From Clostridia bacterium (GTDB lineage: Bacteria; Bacillota_A; Clostridia; Lachnospirales; Cellulosilyticaceae), in contig JARBTY010000190.1 of assembly GCA_029239935.1 (NCBI GenBank), positions 1 to 5,825 on the forward strand: 5,825 nucleotides of DNA. The letters run 5' to 3'. The translations under genes and the position numbers were made by a program. Under the pieces are notes generated by a model. It did no database searches. It saw only the letters and a list, made by a program, of their open reading frames with translations, and was not told the DNA's origin. Shown here in pieces: positions 1 through 5,825 of the stretch (within the stretch, counting starts at the first letter, position 1; the number at the start of each line of letters is the position of its first letter).

Positions 1-488
1 TTTCAAAGTATGTTACAGGATGGTTCAATAGTCTAAGGATTATTCCAAGTCTAGCCATTTTAGTCTTAATGATTCCTTTGATGGGAACAGGCAAAACTCC
101 AGCTTTAGTGGCACTGACGATACTGGCAGTGCCACCTATACTCATTAATACCATTGCAGGTTTTGCAGGTATTGAAGCATATTTGTATGAAACGGCTAAA
201 GGCATGGGAATGGATGAAAAGCAGATTTTTCTAAAGATAGAGTGGCCCTTAGCACTGCCGCTGATGCTGACCGGTATCCGTACTTCGGCAGTGGAGGTTT
301 CGGCGAGTGCTACGATTGCAGCGTATATTGGAGCCGGTGGTCTAGGGAATATTGTATTTACAGGCCTAGGTCTTAACAAAGCGGAACTGCTCCTAATCGG
401 AGGGGTATCGGTGGCGGTTATATCTATTGGCGCGGAGCTGATACTTGGGACCGTGCAAAATGCTGTCACCAAATATCAAAGAGATTAA
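1..488 (+). CDS. ABC transporter permease, OpuC/ProU (quaternary-amine) family, 5'-truncated by the window edge
   Basis: This is the membrane channel subunit of a binding-protein-dependent importer in the cytoplasmic membrane. The frame is open from base 3, 22 codons before the first ATG at 69, and those codons already read as family sequence (WFNSLRIIPSLAILVLMIPL, like the 'PSLALLALLIPL' region of OpuCB/ProW). The gene therefore begins upstream, and the ATG at 69 is not its start. About 161 residues are visible; the N-terminal part, at least one membrane segment, is missing. The EAA loop that contacts the ATPase is clear at 189-260 (ETAKGMGM...PLALP), followed by the conserved LTGIR, SATIAA and GAGGLG blocks and a last hydrophobic segment. 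It is paralogous to the permease at 1554-2219, so the two probably form a heterodimer. A substrate-binding domain could be fused to its unseen N-terminus, as in some relatives. Family is sure; substrate cannot be read from this subunit. Confidence 0.92.
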   Translation, partial: SKYVTGWFNSLRIIPSLAILVLMIPLMGTGKTPALVALTILAVPPILINTIAGFAGIEAYLYETAKGMGMDEKQIFLKIEWPLALPLMLTGIRTSAVEVSASATIAAYIGAGGLGNIVFTGLGLNKAELLLIGGVSVAVISIGAELILGTVQNAVTKYQRD

Positions 489-551
489 AGTGGATGAAAT
501 TATCACATGTCAAATAGAGCGTTTCAAGTATAGAAAAGGGGGAAATCAAAG

Positions 552-1508
552 ATGACAGCTGTAGCAGTTGAATTTAAAAATGTCTGTAAACACTTTCCGG
601 AGGCAGAAGTTAATGCTGTGTCTCATGTAAGTCTTAAGATTAATCAAGGTGAGTTTATTACTATACTAGGCACATCGGGTTCAGGGAAAACAACGCTGAT
701 GAAGATGGTCAATAGACTGCATGATATTACAAGTGGGGATATCTTTTTCTTCGGGGAAAATATAGACTCTTTACCAGTGGTAGAATACCGCAGAAAGATA
801 GGGTATGTCGTACAGCAAGGCGGATTGTTCCCACATATGACAGTGGCAGAGAACATAGCTGTAGTCCCTCATATTTTAAAATGGGATAAAGAGAAAATAG
901 ATGCAAGGGTAGATGAGCTGCTCGAGATGGTGGGGCTCAAAAAAGAACTGTATAGAGACAGATACCCAAGGCAGCTCTCAGGGGGGCAACAGCAAAGGAT
1001 AGGTATTGCAAGAGCTATGGCTTCAGACCCAGCGGTAATGCTGATGGATGAACCTTTTGGGGCCATTGATGCCATTACAAGAGAAAACTTGCAGGATGAG
1101 CTGTTAAGAATACAAAAAGCCCTGCATAAGACCATTTTATTTGTAACCCATGATATAAGTGAAGCGTTTAAGCTTGGAGACCGGGTGATTGTGATGCATG
1201 AAGGAAAGGTGCAGCAGTTTGATACACCAGACCAAATTATGCTTCATCCAGCCAATGATTTTGTGGCCAAATTCGTTTCGGCAGATGATGTGATGAAAAA
1301 ACTTCAGGTGCTTAAAGTGCATACCATAATGGATGGGTTAAGTATTAAAGCCTCAAATCAATTGGCTGTAGCACATGTTGACGATACACTGGAAACATTA
1401 CTTAAGCTATTTATGACCAGTAGTACACAAACAGTTCTTGTAAAAGATGATAAAGATAAAATAGTTGGTGAGGTAAGCTGGCATAAGCTTTCTGCCATAG
1501 CCAGTTAA
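552..1508 (+). CDS. ABC transporter ATP-binding protein, OpuCA/ProV family, with a single CBS-like tail
   Basis: This is the cytoplasmic ATPase that powers the importer formed with the flanking permeases. All motifs are present: Walker A GTSGSGKT (residues 40-47), Q-loop Q88/Q89, signature LSGGQQQR (142-149), Walker B VMLMDE (162-167), D-loop GAID (170-173) and switch histidine H200. These features and the downstream HEGKVQQFDTPDQI block are typical of OpuCA/OpuAA/ProV. The C-terminal extension (about 247-318) is short. Residues 276-316 resemble one CBS motif (VDDTLETLLKLF...TVLVKD...IVGEVS), whereas OpuCA proteins usually carry two CBS repeats and run to about 380 residues. In OpuA-type transporters CBS pairs sense ionic strength, so osmotic gating may be absent or altered here (inference). 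The ATG at 552 follows a purine-rich AAAGGGGGA site ending at 543. The gene lies 63 nt after the first permease and 45 nt before the second, which fits one operon. Confidence 0.95.
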   Translation: MTAVAVEFKNVCKHFPEAEVNAVSHVSLKINQGEFITILGTSGSGKTTLMKMVNRLHDITSGDIFFFGENIDSLPVVEYRRKIGYVVQQGGLFPHMTVAENIAVVPHILKWDKEKIDARVDELLEMVGLKKELYRDRYPRQLSGGQQQRIGIARAMASDPAVMLMDEPFGAIDAITRENLQDELLRIQKALHKTILFVTHDISEAFKLGDRVIVMHEGKVQQFDTPDQIMLHPANDFVAKFVSADDVMKKLQVLKVHTIMDGLSIKASNQLAVAHVDDTLETLLKLFMTSSTQTVLVKDDKDKIVGEVSWHKLSAIAS

Positions 1509-1553
1509 TGAGATTAAACTATTAGGGATAGTGTAATAAGAAGGAGGTGCAGT

Positions 1554-2219
1554 ATGCTGGCATTTATGACTTATGCTGAAAGGTATTACGGAAAGCTTAT
1601 AGGATATTTTTTAGATCATTTTAAAATTTGTATGTTAACGATGTTTTTTTCAATACTTATAGCAGTGCCTATCAGTCTGATGCTTACAAAGCATAGACGG
1701 TTGTCGAAAGGCGTGATGGCTGTACTAGGGGCTATTTATGCGATTCCTAGTATGGCACTTTTTGCAATGCTGGTGCCCTATATGGGTCTTGGAACAACAA
1801 CGGCTATCTTTGTTTTAGTTCTTTACAATCAGTCGATTTTAGTAAGAAACACAGTGGCGGGCTTTGACAGTGTGGATAAGATGGCTGTTGAGTCGGCTAT
1901 AGGCATGGGGATGTCTCCATGGCAAGTGTTTACTAAAGTACAGCTTCCTATTGCTTTGCCGGTTATTCTCAGTGGTATTAGGATTGCAATGATTGCCACC
2001 ATAGGAAGTGCCACCATCGCGGCGACTATTAATGCCGGCGGGATAGGGGCACTGCTTTTTGACGGTCTTCAGACTATGAATTTTGTGAAAATGATATGGG
2101 GAACTATTTTAGCGGCCAGTTTTGCACTGATATTTAATATGATTTTAGAAAGACTCGAAAAACGTACACTGCTCAAAGCGCGGGGAGAATATATACCAAG
2201 AAAAGCAAAAAATAAGTGA
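1554..2219 (+). CDS. ABC transporter permease, OpuC/ProU family (second permease, OpuCB/OpuCD-like)
   Basis: This is the second membrane channel subunit of the importer. The 221-residue length is normal for OpuCB/OpuCD-type permeases. Hydrophobic segments lie at about residues 24-44, 54-75, 82-101, 142-160 and 178-198. The PSMALFAMLVP block (65-75) matches the family's 'IPSLALLALLIP' region. The EAA loop is at 113-136 (ESAIGMGM...PIALP), followed by LSGIR, GSATIAA and NAGGIG. The same blocks occur in the permease ending at 488, so the two are paralogs and probably dimerise with each other. The C-terminus is basic (KARGEYIPRKAKNK), as expected for a cytoplasmic tail. The start is supported by a near-perfect AAGGAGG site at 1541-1547, six nt before the ATG. 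Only 18 nt separate its stop from the urocanase start. No substrate-binding protein gene lies beside it, unlike the usual opuCA-CB-CC-CD order. Confidence 0.94.
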   Translation: MLAFMTYAERYYGKLIGYFLDHFKICMLTMFFSILIAVPISLMLTKHRRLSKGVMAVLGAIYAIPSMALFAMLVPYMGLGTTTAIFVLVLYNQSILVRNTVAGFDSVDKMAVESAIGMGMSPWQVFTKVQLPIALPVILSGIRIAMIATIGSATIAATINAGGIGALLFDGLQTMNFVKMIWGTILAASFALIFNMILERLEKRTLLKARGEYIPRKAKNK

Positions 2220-2237
2220 TATACGGAGGGAAACAAT

Positions 2238-4259
2238 ATGGATAATAAACGGATTGAAAGTGCTATGAAGATCAGACTGGATGCGAAGCTTCCGGCCTAT
2301 CCAAAGTTTGAAGAAGGAAAAAGGCGGGCACCAAAAAGAGAAGCCTCGCTTTCACAAGAGGACATAGCATTAGCTTTAAAAAATGCACTCAGGTATGTGC
2401 CCAGTGAGCACCACGGGGAAATGGCTAAAGAATTCTTAGAGGAACTTATGCAGCATGGCAGGATTTATGGCTATAGATTTAGACCAGAAGGCAGAATCTA
2501 TGGAAAGTCTATTGAGGCGTATCAAGGCGCCTGTATTGAAGGTAAAGCTTTTCAGGTCATGATAGATAACAACCTGGATTTTGATGTGGCGCTGTATCCC
2601 TATGAGCTGGTTACCTATGGAGAGACTGGACAGGTGTGTCAAAATTGGATGCAGTACGTTCTGATTAAAAAGTATTTGGAAGTACTGACGGAGGAACAAA
2701 CTTTGGTGCTGGAATCAGGACATCCAGTAGGCTTATTTAAATCTCACAAATATGCTCCTAGAGTGATTATTACAAATGGACTTATGATAGGGATGTTTGA
2801 CAATCAAGAGGACTTTAACCGGGGGGCTGCAATTGGGGTTGCAAACTATGGTCAAATGACAGCGGGGGGCTGGATGTATATAGGCCCGCAAGGGATTGTC
2901 CACGGCACCTTTAATACTTTGCTCAATGCTGGAAGACTCAAACTTGGACTCAGTCAAAATGAGGATTTAAAAGGCAAGCTATTTGTTTCAGCAGGTCTTG
3001 GGGGCATGAGTGGTGCGCAGGGAAAGGCAGCGGAGATTGCAGGGGCTGTTTCGGTTATTGCAGAGGTCGATTACTCCCGTATCAAAACGAGATTAGACCA
3101 GGGCTGGATTAATAAAAGCAGCGGGAATCTAAGTCAGATTGCAGAGTGGATTAGAGAAGCGGTTGAACAAAAGAGTGCCTGTGCCATAGGGTATCATGGT
3201 AATGTGGTAGATCTTCTGGCCTATATCCTAGAGCAAGAGATTCATGTGGATTTATTATCAGATCAGACCTCTTGCCATGCACCCTATGCAGGGGGATATT
3301 GCCCGCAGGGCATAAGTTTTGAACAAAGAACAGAAATGCTGGATAAAGACCTCAAAGGTTTTGCTAAACTGGTAGATAACACCCTACGTTATCATTATGA
3401 ACTGATAAAAGCCCTAGATCAAAAAGGCACCTACTTTTTTGACTATGGCAATAGCTTTATGAAAGCTGTTTATGATGCGGGTGTACAAGAGATTTGTAAA
3501 AACGGCAAAGATGAAAAAGATGGTTTTGTTTTTCCATCTTATGTAGAAGATATTTTAGGTCCTCAATTGTTTGATTATGGGTATGGCCCTTTTAGATGGG
3601 TATGTTTAAGTGGCAAAGAAGAGGATCTGGACCTAACGGATCAGGCGGCTATGGACTGTATTGATCCTGACAGGCGTTATCAGGACAGAGATAACTATGT
3701 ATGGGTCAGAGATGCTAAGAAAAACAAGATGGTTGTCGGAACAAAAGCTAGGATACTCTATCAAGATGCAATGGGCAGAACAAAAATTGCTCTCAAATTT
3801 AATGAAATGGTCAGAAATGGCGAGATAGGGCCTGTTATGTTAGGTCGCGACCATCACGATACAGGGGGCACGGATTCACCTTTCAGAGAAACTTCTAATA
3901 TTAAAGATGGCTCCAATATTATGGCAGAGATGGCTACTCAGTGTTTTGCAGGCAATGCTGCTAGGGGAATGAGTCTGATTGCCCTGCATAATGGAGGAGG
4001 CGTTGGCATAGGGAAATCTATCAACGGCGGCTTTGGCATGGTACTAGACGGCAGTGAAAGAGTGGATACTATTTTGTCTATGGCGATGCCATGGGATACA
4101 ATGGTAGGGGTATCAAGAAGGTCTTGGGCCCGCAATGAAAATTCCATTACAACCTGTATAGAATACAACGAGGTCAAGGGAGATACGGACCACATCACCC
4201 TTCCCTATGTTGCAGATGATGCTTTGATTAGAGAAACAATTAAAGGAATGAAAGATTAA
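2238..4259 (+). CDS. hutU: urocanate hydratase (urocanase), long form
   Basis: This cytosolic NAD+-dependent enzyme of histidine degradation converts urocanate and water to 4-imidazolone-5-propanoate; the family is homodimeric and uses NAD+ as an electrophile. Visible family blocks are GLGGMSGAQGKAAEIAG (253-269, nucleotide-binding), GYHGN (318-322), DQTSCHAPYAGGY (342-354), FDYGNSF (401-407), YGYGPFRW (447-454), KFNEMVRNGE (520-529), GRDHHDTGGTDSPFRETSN (536-554), HNGGGVG (584-590) and NGGFGMVLDG (596-605). At 673 residues it belongs to the long class seen in mammals (UROC1, about 676) and some anaerobes, not the roughly 555-residue class of Pseudomonas and Bacillus. The short-form signature FQGLPARICW is replaced by KARILYQDAMGR (503-514), putting Leu507 where short forms have Cys; as recalled, the mammalian enzyme has ARILY as well, so this is a class trait. 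The ATG at 2238 follows GGAGGG (2225-2230). The gene is cotranscribed with the transporter by spacing; hutH, hutI and later steps are not in the window. Confidence 0.94.
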   Translation: MDNKRIESAMKIRLDAKLPAYPKFEEGKRRAPKREASLSQEDIALALKNALRYVPSEHHGEMAKEFLEELMQHGRIYGYRFRPEGRIYGKSIEAYQGACIEGKAFQVMIDNNLDFDVALYPYELVTYGETGQVCQNWMQYVLIKKYLEVLTEEQTLVLESGHPVGLFKSHKYAPRVIITNGLMIGMFDNQEDFNRGAAIGVANYGQMTAGGWMYIGPQGIVHGTFNTLLNAGRLKLGLSQNEDLKGKLFVSAGLGGMSGAQGKAAEIAGAVSVIAEVDYSRIKTRLDQGWINKSSGNLSQIAEWIREAVEQKSACAIGYHGNVVDLLAYILEQEIHVDLLSDQTSCHAPYAGGYCPQGISFEQRTEMLDKDLKGFAKLVDNTLRYHYELIKALDQKGTYFFDYGNSFMKAVYDAGVQEICKNGKDEKDGFVFPSYVEDILGPQLFDYGYGPFRWVCLSGKEEDLDLTDQAAMDCIDPDRRYQDRDNYVWVRDAKKNKMVVGTKARILYQDAMGRTKIALKFNEMVRNGEIGPVMLGRDHHDTGGTDSPFRETSNIKDGSNIMAEMATQCFAGNAARGMSLIALHNGGGVGIGKSINGGFGMVLDGSERVDTILSMAMPWDTMVGVSRRSWARNENSITTCIEYNEVKGDTDHITLPYVADDALIRETIKGMKD

Positions 4260-4278
4260 GAGGAAATAAAAAGCAGTG

Positions 4279-4333
4279 TTATACCATACAAAAGAGTGCT
4301 GAAATATTGTCAGCACTCTTTTGTATGGTATAA
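4279..4333. terminator. perfect 24-bp inverted repeat, likely bidirectional rho-independent terminator after hutU
   Basis: The arms 4279-4302 and 4310-4333 are exact reverse complements around the 7-nt loop AATATTG. The inner, GC-richer part (AGAGTGCTGA / TCAGCACTCT) is flanked by AAAA on the left and TTTT on the right, so each strand reads a hairpin followed by a short T run. That is the layout of a bidirectional intrinsic terminator. The stem then continues through the T run into an AT-rich outer part (TTATACCATAC / GTATGGTATAA), making it longer than most terminators. It starts 20 nt after the hutU stop. No clear target-site duplication flanks it, so a small mobile repeat is possible but not supported. 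Confidence 0.8.
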
Positions 4334-4334
4334 T
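4307..4334 (+). promoter_or_regulatory. candidate sigma-70-type promoter for rpoN, inside the right arm of the palindrome
   Basis: A -35-like TTGTCA (4307-4312; five of six consensus bases) and a perfect -10 TATAAT (4329-4334) are separated by 16 bp. Transcription would start near 4341, about 40 nt before the first in-frame ATG of rpoN. The promoter shares its bases with the loop and right arm of the terminator hairpin. The mirror site on the other strand is weaker (ATTTCA and TATAAC). This is a pattern match only. Confidence 0.5.
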
Positions 4335-4370
4335 TAGATAAAAACCAAAAATGATACTATAAAAAATTTG

Positions 4371-4376
4371 TATAAT
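4371..4376 (+). promoter_or_regulatory. second TATAAT -10-like box immediately before rpoN
   Basis: A perfect TATAAT lies 5 nt before the ATG at 4382. No good -35 is present at the right distance (bases around 4348-4353 read AAAATG), and the region is AT-rich, so it may be chance. If used, transcription would start at about 4383, within or just after that ATG. The true rpoN start would then have to lie downstream, near the strong ribosome binding site at 4395-4405. Confidence 0.25.
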
Positions 4377-4381
4377 TTTAA

Positions 4382-5782
4382 ATGATATCTCATCGGGAGG
4401 TGATTGATACGTATTTACATAACACAGTTAAAATAGAACAAAAAGTGACTATGTCGCCAAATCTACAGCAATCACTTCATATTTTAGCGATGAATAATAT
4501 GGAGTTAACACAATTTATCAGTGAAGAGTGTATAGACAATCCGGTATTAGAAATAGGTGAAAACAATAGGGGGGATTCACAGGAGGAGTATCTTGTAGAA
4601 AAGCTTAGTTATCTTGAGAGCAATAAAGAAAAGACCCTTATGGGTGGCTTGCAGGCGCAGGATGATTATTTTGAAAAAGGTTATGAAGAAGAGATAACCC
4701 TAGAAAAACATCTTCTTTCCCAAATTGATGGAGCCAAGTTTACAAAGGCGGAGATAAAAGTTATAACTCTGCTTGTTAAAATGATTGATGAAAATGGATT
4801 TTTAAAAGAAACAGAAGAGGAACTGAGTGAGTTACTTGCCACAGATCAAGAAGTTATTCAAAAACTGCTTAATTATATTAAGAAACTCGCACCGACAGGA
4901 GTGGGCAGCAGAGACTTTAAAGAATGTTTAAAACGTCAGCTTGAGAGCTGTGGAAAGCTAAATGAAGAATTGAAGGAGCTAATTGATACGTATTTAGAAT
5001 GGCTTGCTAAAGGGAATTTTGCAAAGGTGGGGCGGCTTACAGGTATTTCATCTCATAAGATAAAGGAATATTTTATGGAAATCAAACGGCTTAATCCTAT
5101 ACCTGGTAATGGATTTGGGAAAAGGGAAGTGGCGTATATTATCCCGGATGTGACAGTTAGCTTTAATGGCAGAGAGCCTATTATTGCGCTGAATGATAAA
5201 TATATTCCTAAAGTGCAGATAAGTAGTTATTGGTATGGGATGCTTCATGAGGTTCAGAGAAGTCAAGAAGATAAAGAGGTAGTAAATTATCTCAATAAAA
5301 AATTTGAACATGCCTCTTATATGATTAATGCCTTGGAGAGCAGGCGGCATACACTGCTTAATGTATGTGCAGCTCTAGTAGACAGGCAGTATCTTTTTTT
5401 GAAAACAGGAAAAAAATCAGACCTCACTCCTTTAAGGCTTAAAGATATAGCCAGCGAAGTAGGTGTTCATGAATCGACAATCAGCCGTACGCTGCAAAAC
5501 AAGTACATGGGATGCCCCTGGGGAGTAGTGGGCTTAAAGTCATTTTTTACTGGAGCAGTTTCTAAAAATGAGGAAGACCTAGGTTACGAAGATGCAATGA
5601 ATAAGGAAGCTATTAAACATGCCATTAAAACCCTCATACAGCAAGAAGATAAATCAAATCCTGTGAGTGATACCAAGATAGCAGAATGGCTGCAAATAAA
5701 AAATATCCATATCTCTCGAAGGACAGTTGTTAAATACAGAGAAGAACTTAATATCGGCAATTCTTTTCAAAGAAAAGAATAA
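4382..5782 (+). CDS. rpoN: RNA polymerase sigma-54 factor (sigma-N)
   Basis: Sigma-54 directs RNA polymerase to -24/-12 promoters that need an AAA+ activator. Region I is seen at about residues 18-58 (EQKVTMSPNLQQSLHIL... then FISEECIDNPVLEI), with the family's Q- and L-rich pattern. An acidic region II follows (about 60-105). The core-binding domain has LAPTGVGSRDFKECLKRQL (169-187), LNPIPG (237-242) and YIIPDV (252-257). The helix-turn-helix is LRLKDIASEVGVHESTISRTLQNKY (351-375), followed by the GVVGLKSFFTGAV block (381-393). The RpoN box is SRRTVVKYRE (445-454; consensus ARRTVAKYRE), which recognises the -24 element. A length of 466 residues is normal for the family. The start is uncertain: a stop codon (4379-4381) precedes the ATG at 4382, which has no ribosome binding site, whereas a strong one at 4395-4405 would fit initiation near codon 10 (ACG, 4409). 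The gene is separated from hutU by a terminator and probably transcribed alone. No activator gene is visible. Confidence 0.95.
   Translation: MISHREVIDTYLHNTVKIEQKVTMSPNLQQSLHILAMNNMELTQFISEECIDNPVLEIGENNRGDSQEEYLVEKLSYLESNKEKTLMGGLQAQDDYFEKGYEEEITLEKHLLSQIDGAKFTKAEIKVITLLVKMIDENGFLKETEEELSELLATDQEVIQKLLNYIKKLAPTGVGSRDFKECLKRQLESCGKLNEELKELIDTYLEWLAKGNFAKVGRLTGISSHKIKEYFMEIKRLNPIPGNGFGKREVAYIIPDVTVSFNGREPIIALNDKYIPKVQISSYWYGMLHEVQRSQEDKEVVNYLNKKFEHASYMINALESRRHTLLNVCAALVDRQYLFLKTGKKSDLTPLRLKDIASEVGVHESTISRTLQNKYMGCPWGVVGLKSFFTGAVSKNEEDLGYEDAMNKEAIKHAIKTLIQQEDKSNPVSDTKIAEWLQIKNIHISRRTVVKYREELNIGNSFQRKE
4395..4405 (+). promoter_or_regulatory. strong Shine-Dalgarno sequence located inside the 5' end of the rpoN frame
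   Basis: GGGAGGTGATT contains GGAGGTGATT, which pairs over ten bases with the usual 16S rRNA tail (AATCACCTCC). It sits 11 to 21 nt downstream of the A of the only nearby in-frame ATG (4382), so it cannot serve that codon. The in-frame codon at a normal distance (8 nt after GGAGG) is ACG at 4409, one transition away from ATG. No ATG or GTG in any frame lies at a proper distance behind it. It may mark the real translation start of rpoN. Confidence 0.6.
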
Positions 5783-5811
5783 GGTAATAGGATGATAGGA
5801 CCTATTACCTT
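5781..5811 (+). terminator. likely rho-independent terminator after rpoN
   Basis: AAGGTAATAGG (5781-5791) and CCTATTACCTT (5801-5811) form a perfect 11-bp stem with a 9-nt loop. The stem overlaps the last two bases of the rpoN stop codon. The following bases (GATTTAAATTCTTG) are T-rich but lack a solid T run, so termination could be moderate. AA/TT ends on both sides would also allow function on the opposite strand. The window ends 14 nt later. Confidence 0.6.
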
Positions 5812-5825
5812 GATTTAAATTCTTG

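Noticed and set aside
69..488. ATG at 69 as the start of a complete small permease-like gene
   Set aside because: The frame is open to the window edge and the 22 codons before the ATG encode conserved permease sequence, so it is an internal methionine of a truncated gene.
489..551. Possible regulatory element or promoter between the first permease and the ATPase gene
   Set aside because: The 63 nt hold no convincing -35/-10 pair, hairpin or riboswitch-like structure beyond the ribosome binding site of the ATPase gene.
644..1322. Minus-strand open frames opposite the ATPase gene
   Set aside because: They mirror the codons of a clear ABC ATPase, lack ribosome binding sites and show no recognisable protein features.
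1753..1766. Sigma-54-like -24/-12 site (TGGCAC, then TTTTTGCA) ahead of hutU
   Set aside because: The distance from GG to GC is 2 bp too short for a sigma-54 promoter, and the site lies deep inside the second permease gene.
3938..4316. Minus-strand open frames opposite the end of hutU, one extending into the palindrome
   Set aside because: They lie opposite highly conserved urocanase motifs, are low-complexity in character, and the longer overlap with the hairpin is explained by the terminator.
5048..5350. 100-codon minus-strand frame opposite rpoN
   Set aside because: It covers conserved sigma-54 core-binding sequence on the plus strand and has no coding signature of its own.

Overview
The window looks like a chromosomal segment of a low-to-moderate GC Firmicute, probably class Clostridia. 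The basis is strong GGAGG-type ribosome binding sites, AT-rich intergenic DNA, an OpuC/ProU-type transporter, the long (about 670-residue) form of urocanase, and a Firmicute-style sigma-54. No finer placement can be supported from the sequence alone. All genes lie on the plus strand and coding density is high. There is no gene-free stretch over 300 bases, and no tRNA, rRNA, CRISPR array, insertion sequence or phage gene was seen.

Region 1 (1-2219) encodes most of an ABC importer of the quaternary-amine family (ProU/OpuA/OpuC, OTCN): the C-terminal part of a first permease (cut by the window edge), an ATPase with a short CBS-like tail, and a second, paralogous permease. The two permeases imply a heterodimeric membrane channel. 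No substrate-binding protein lies between the genes, so it should be upstream of the window, possibly fused to the first permease.

Region 2 (2238-4259) is a long-form urocanate hydratase (HutU), the second enzyme of histidine degradation. It starts only 18 nt after the second permease and has its own ribosome binding site, so transporter and enzyme are probably one transcript. The inference is an operon that imports histidine, urocanate or a related imidazole compound (a betaine such as ergothioneine or hercynine cannot be excluded) and breaks it down.

Region 3 (4260-4381) is an intergenic stretch dominated by a perfect 24-bp inverted repeat with a 7-nt loop. It probably ends the transporter-hutU transcript. 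Its right arm carries a good sigma-70-type promoter (TTGTCA, 16 bp, TATAAT) that could drive the next gene.

Region 4 (4382-5782) is rpoN, sigma-54, complete from the glutamine-rich region I to the RpoN box. Its translation start is odd: the only ATG has no ribosome binding site, while an excellent one lies 11 nt inside the frame and points to an ACG codon. A small stem-loop after the gene (5781-5811) is a likely terminator.

Nothing in the window is a wholly unknown system. The points most worth attention are the pairing of a betaine-type transporter with urocanase, the terminator-promoter overlap, and the rpoN start.
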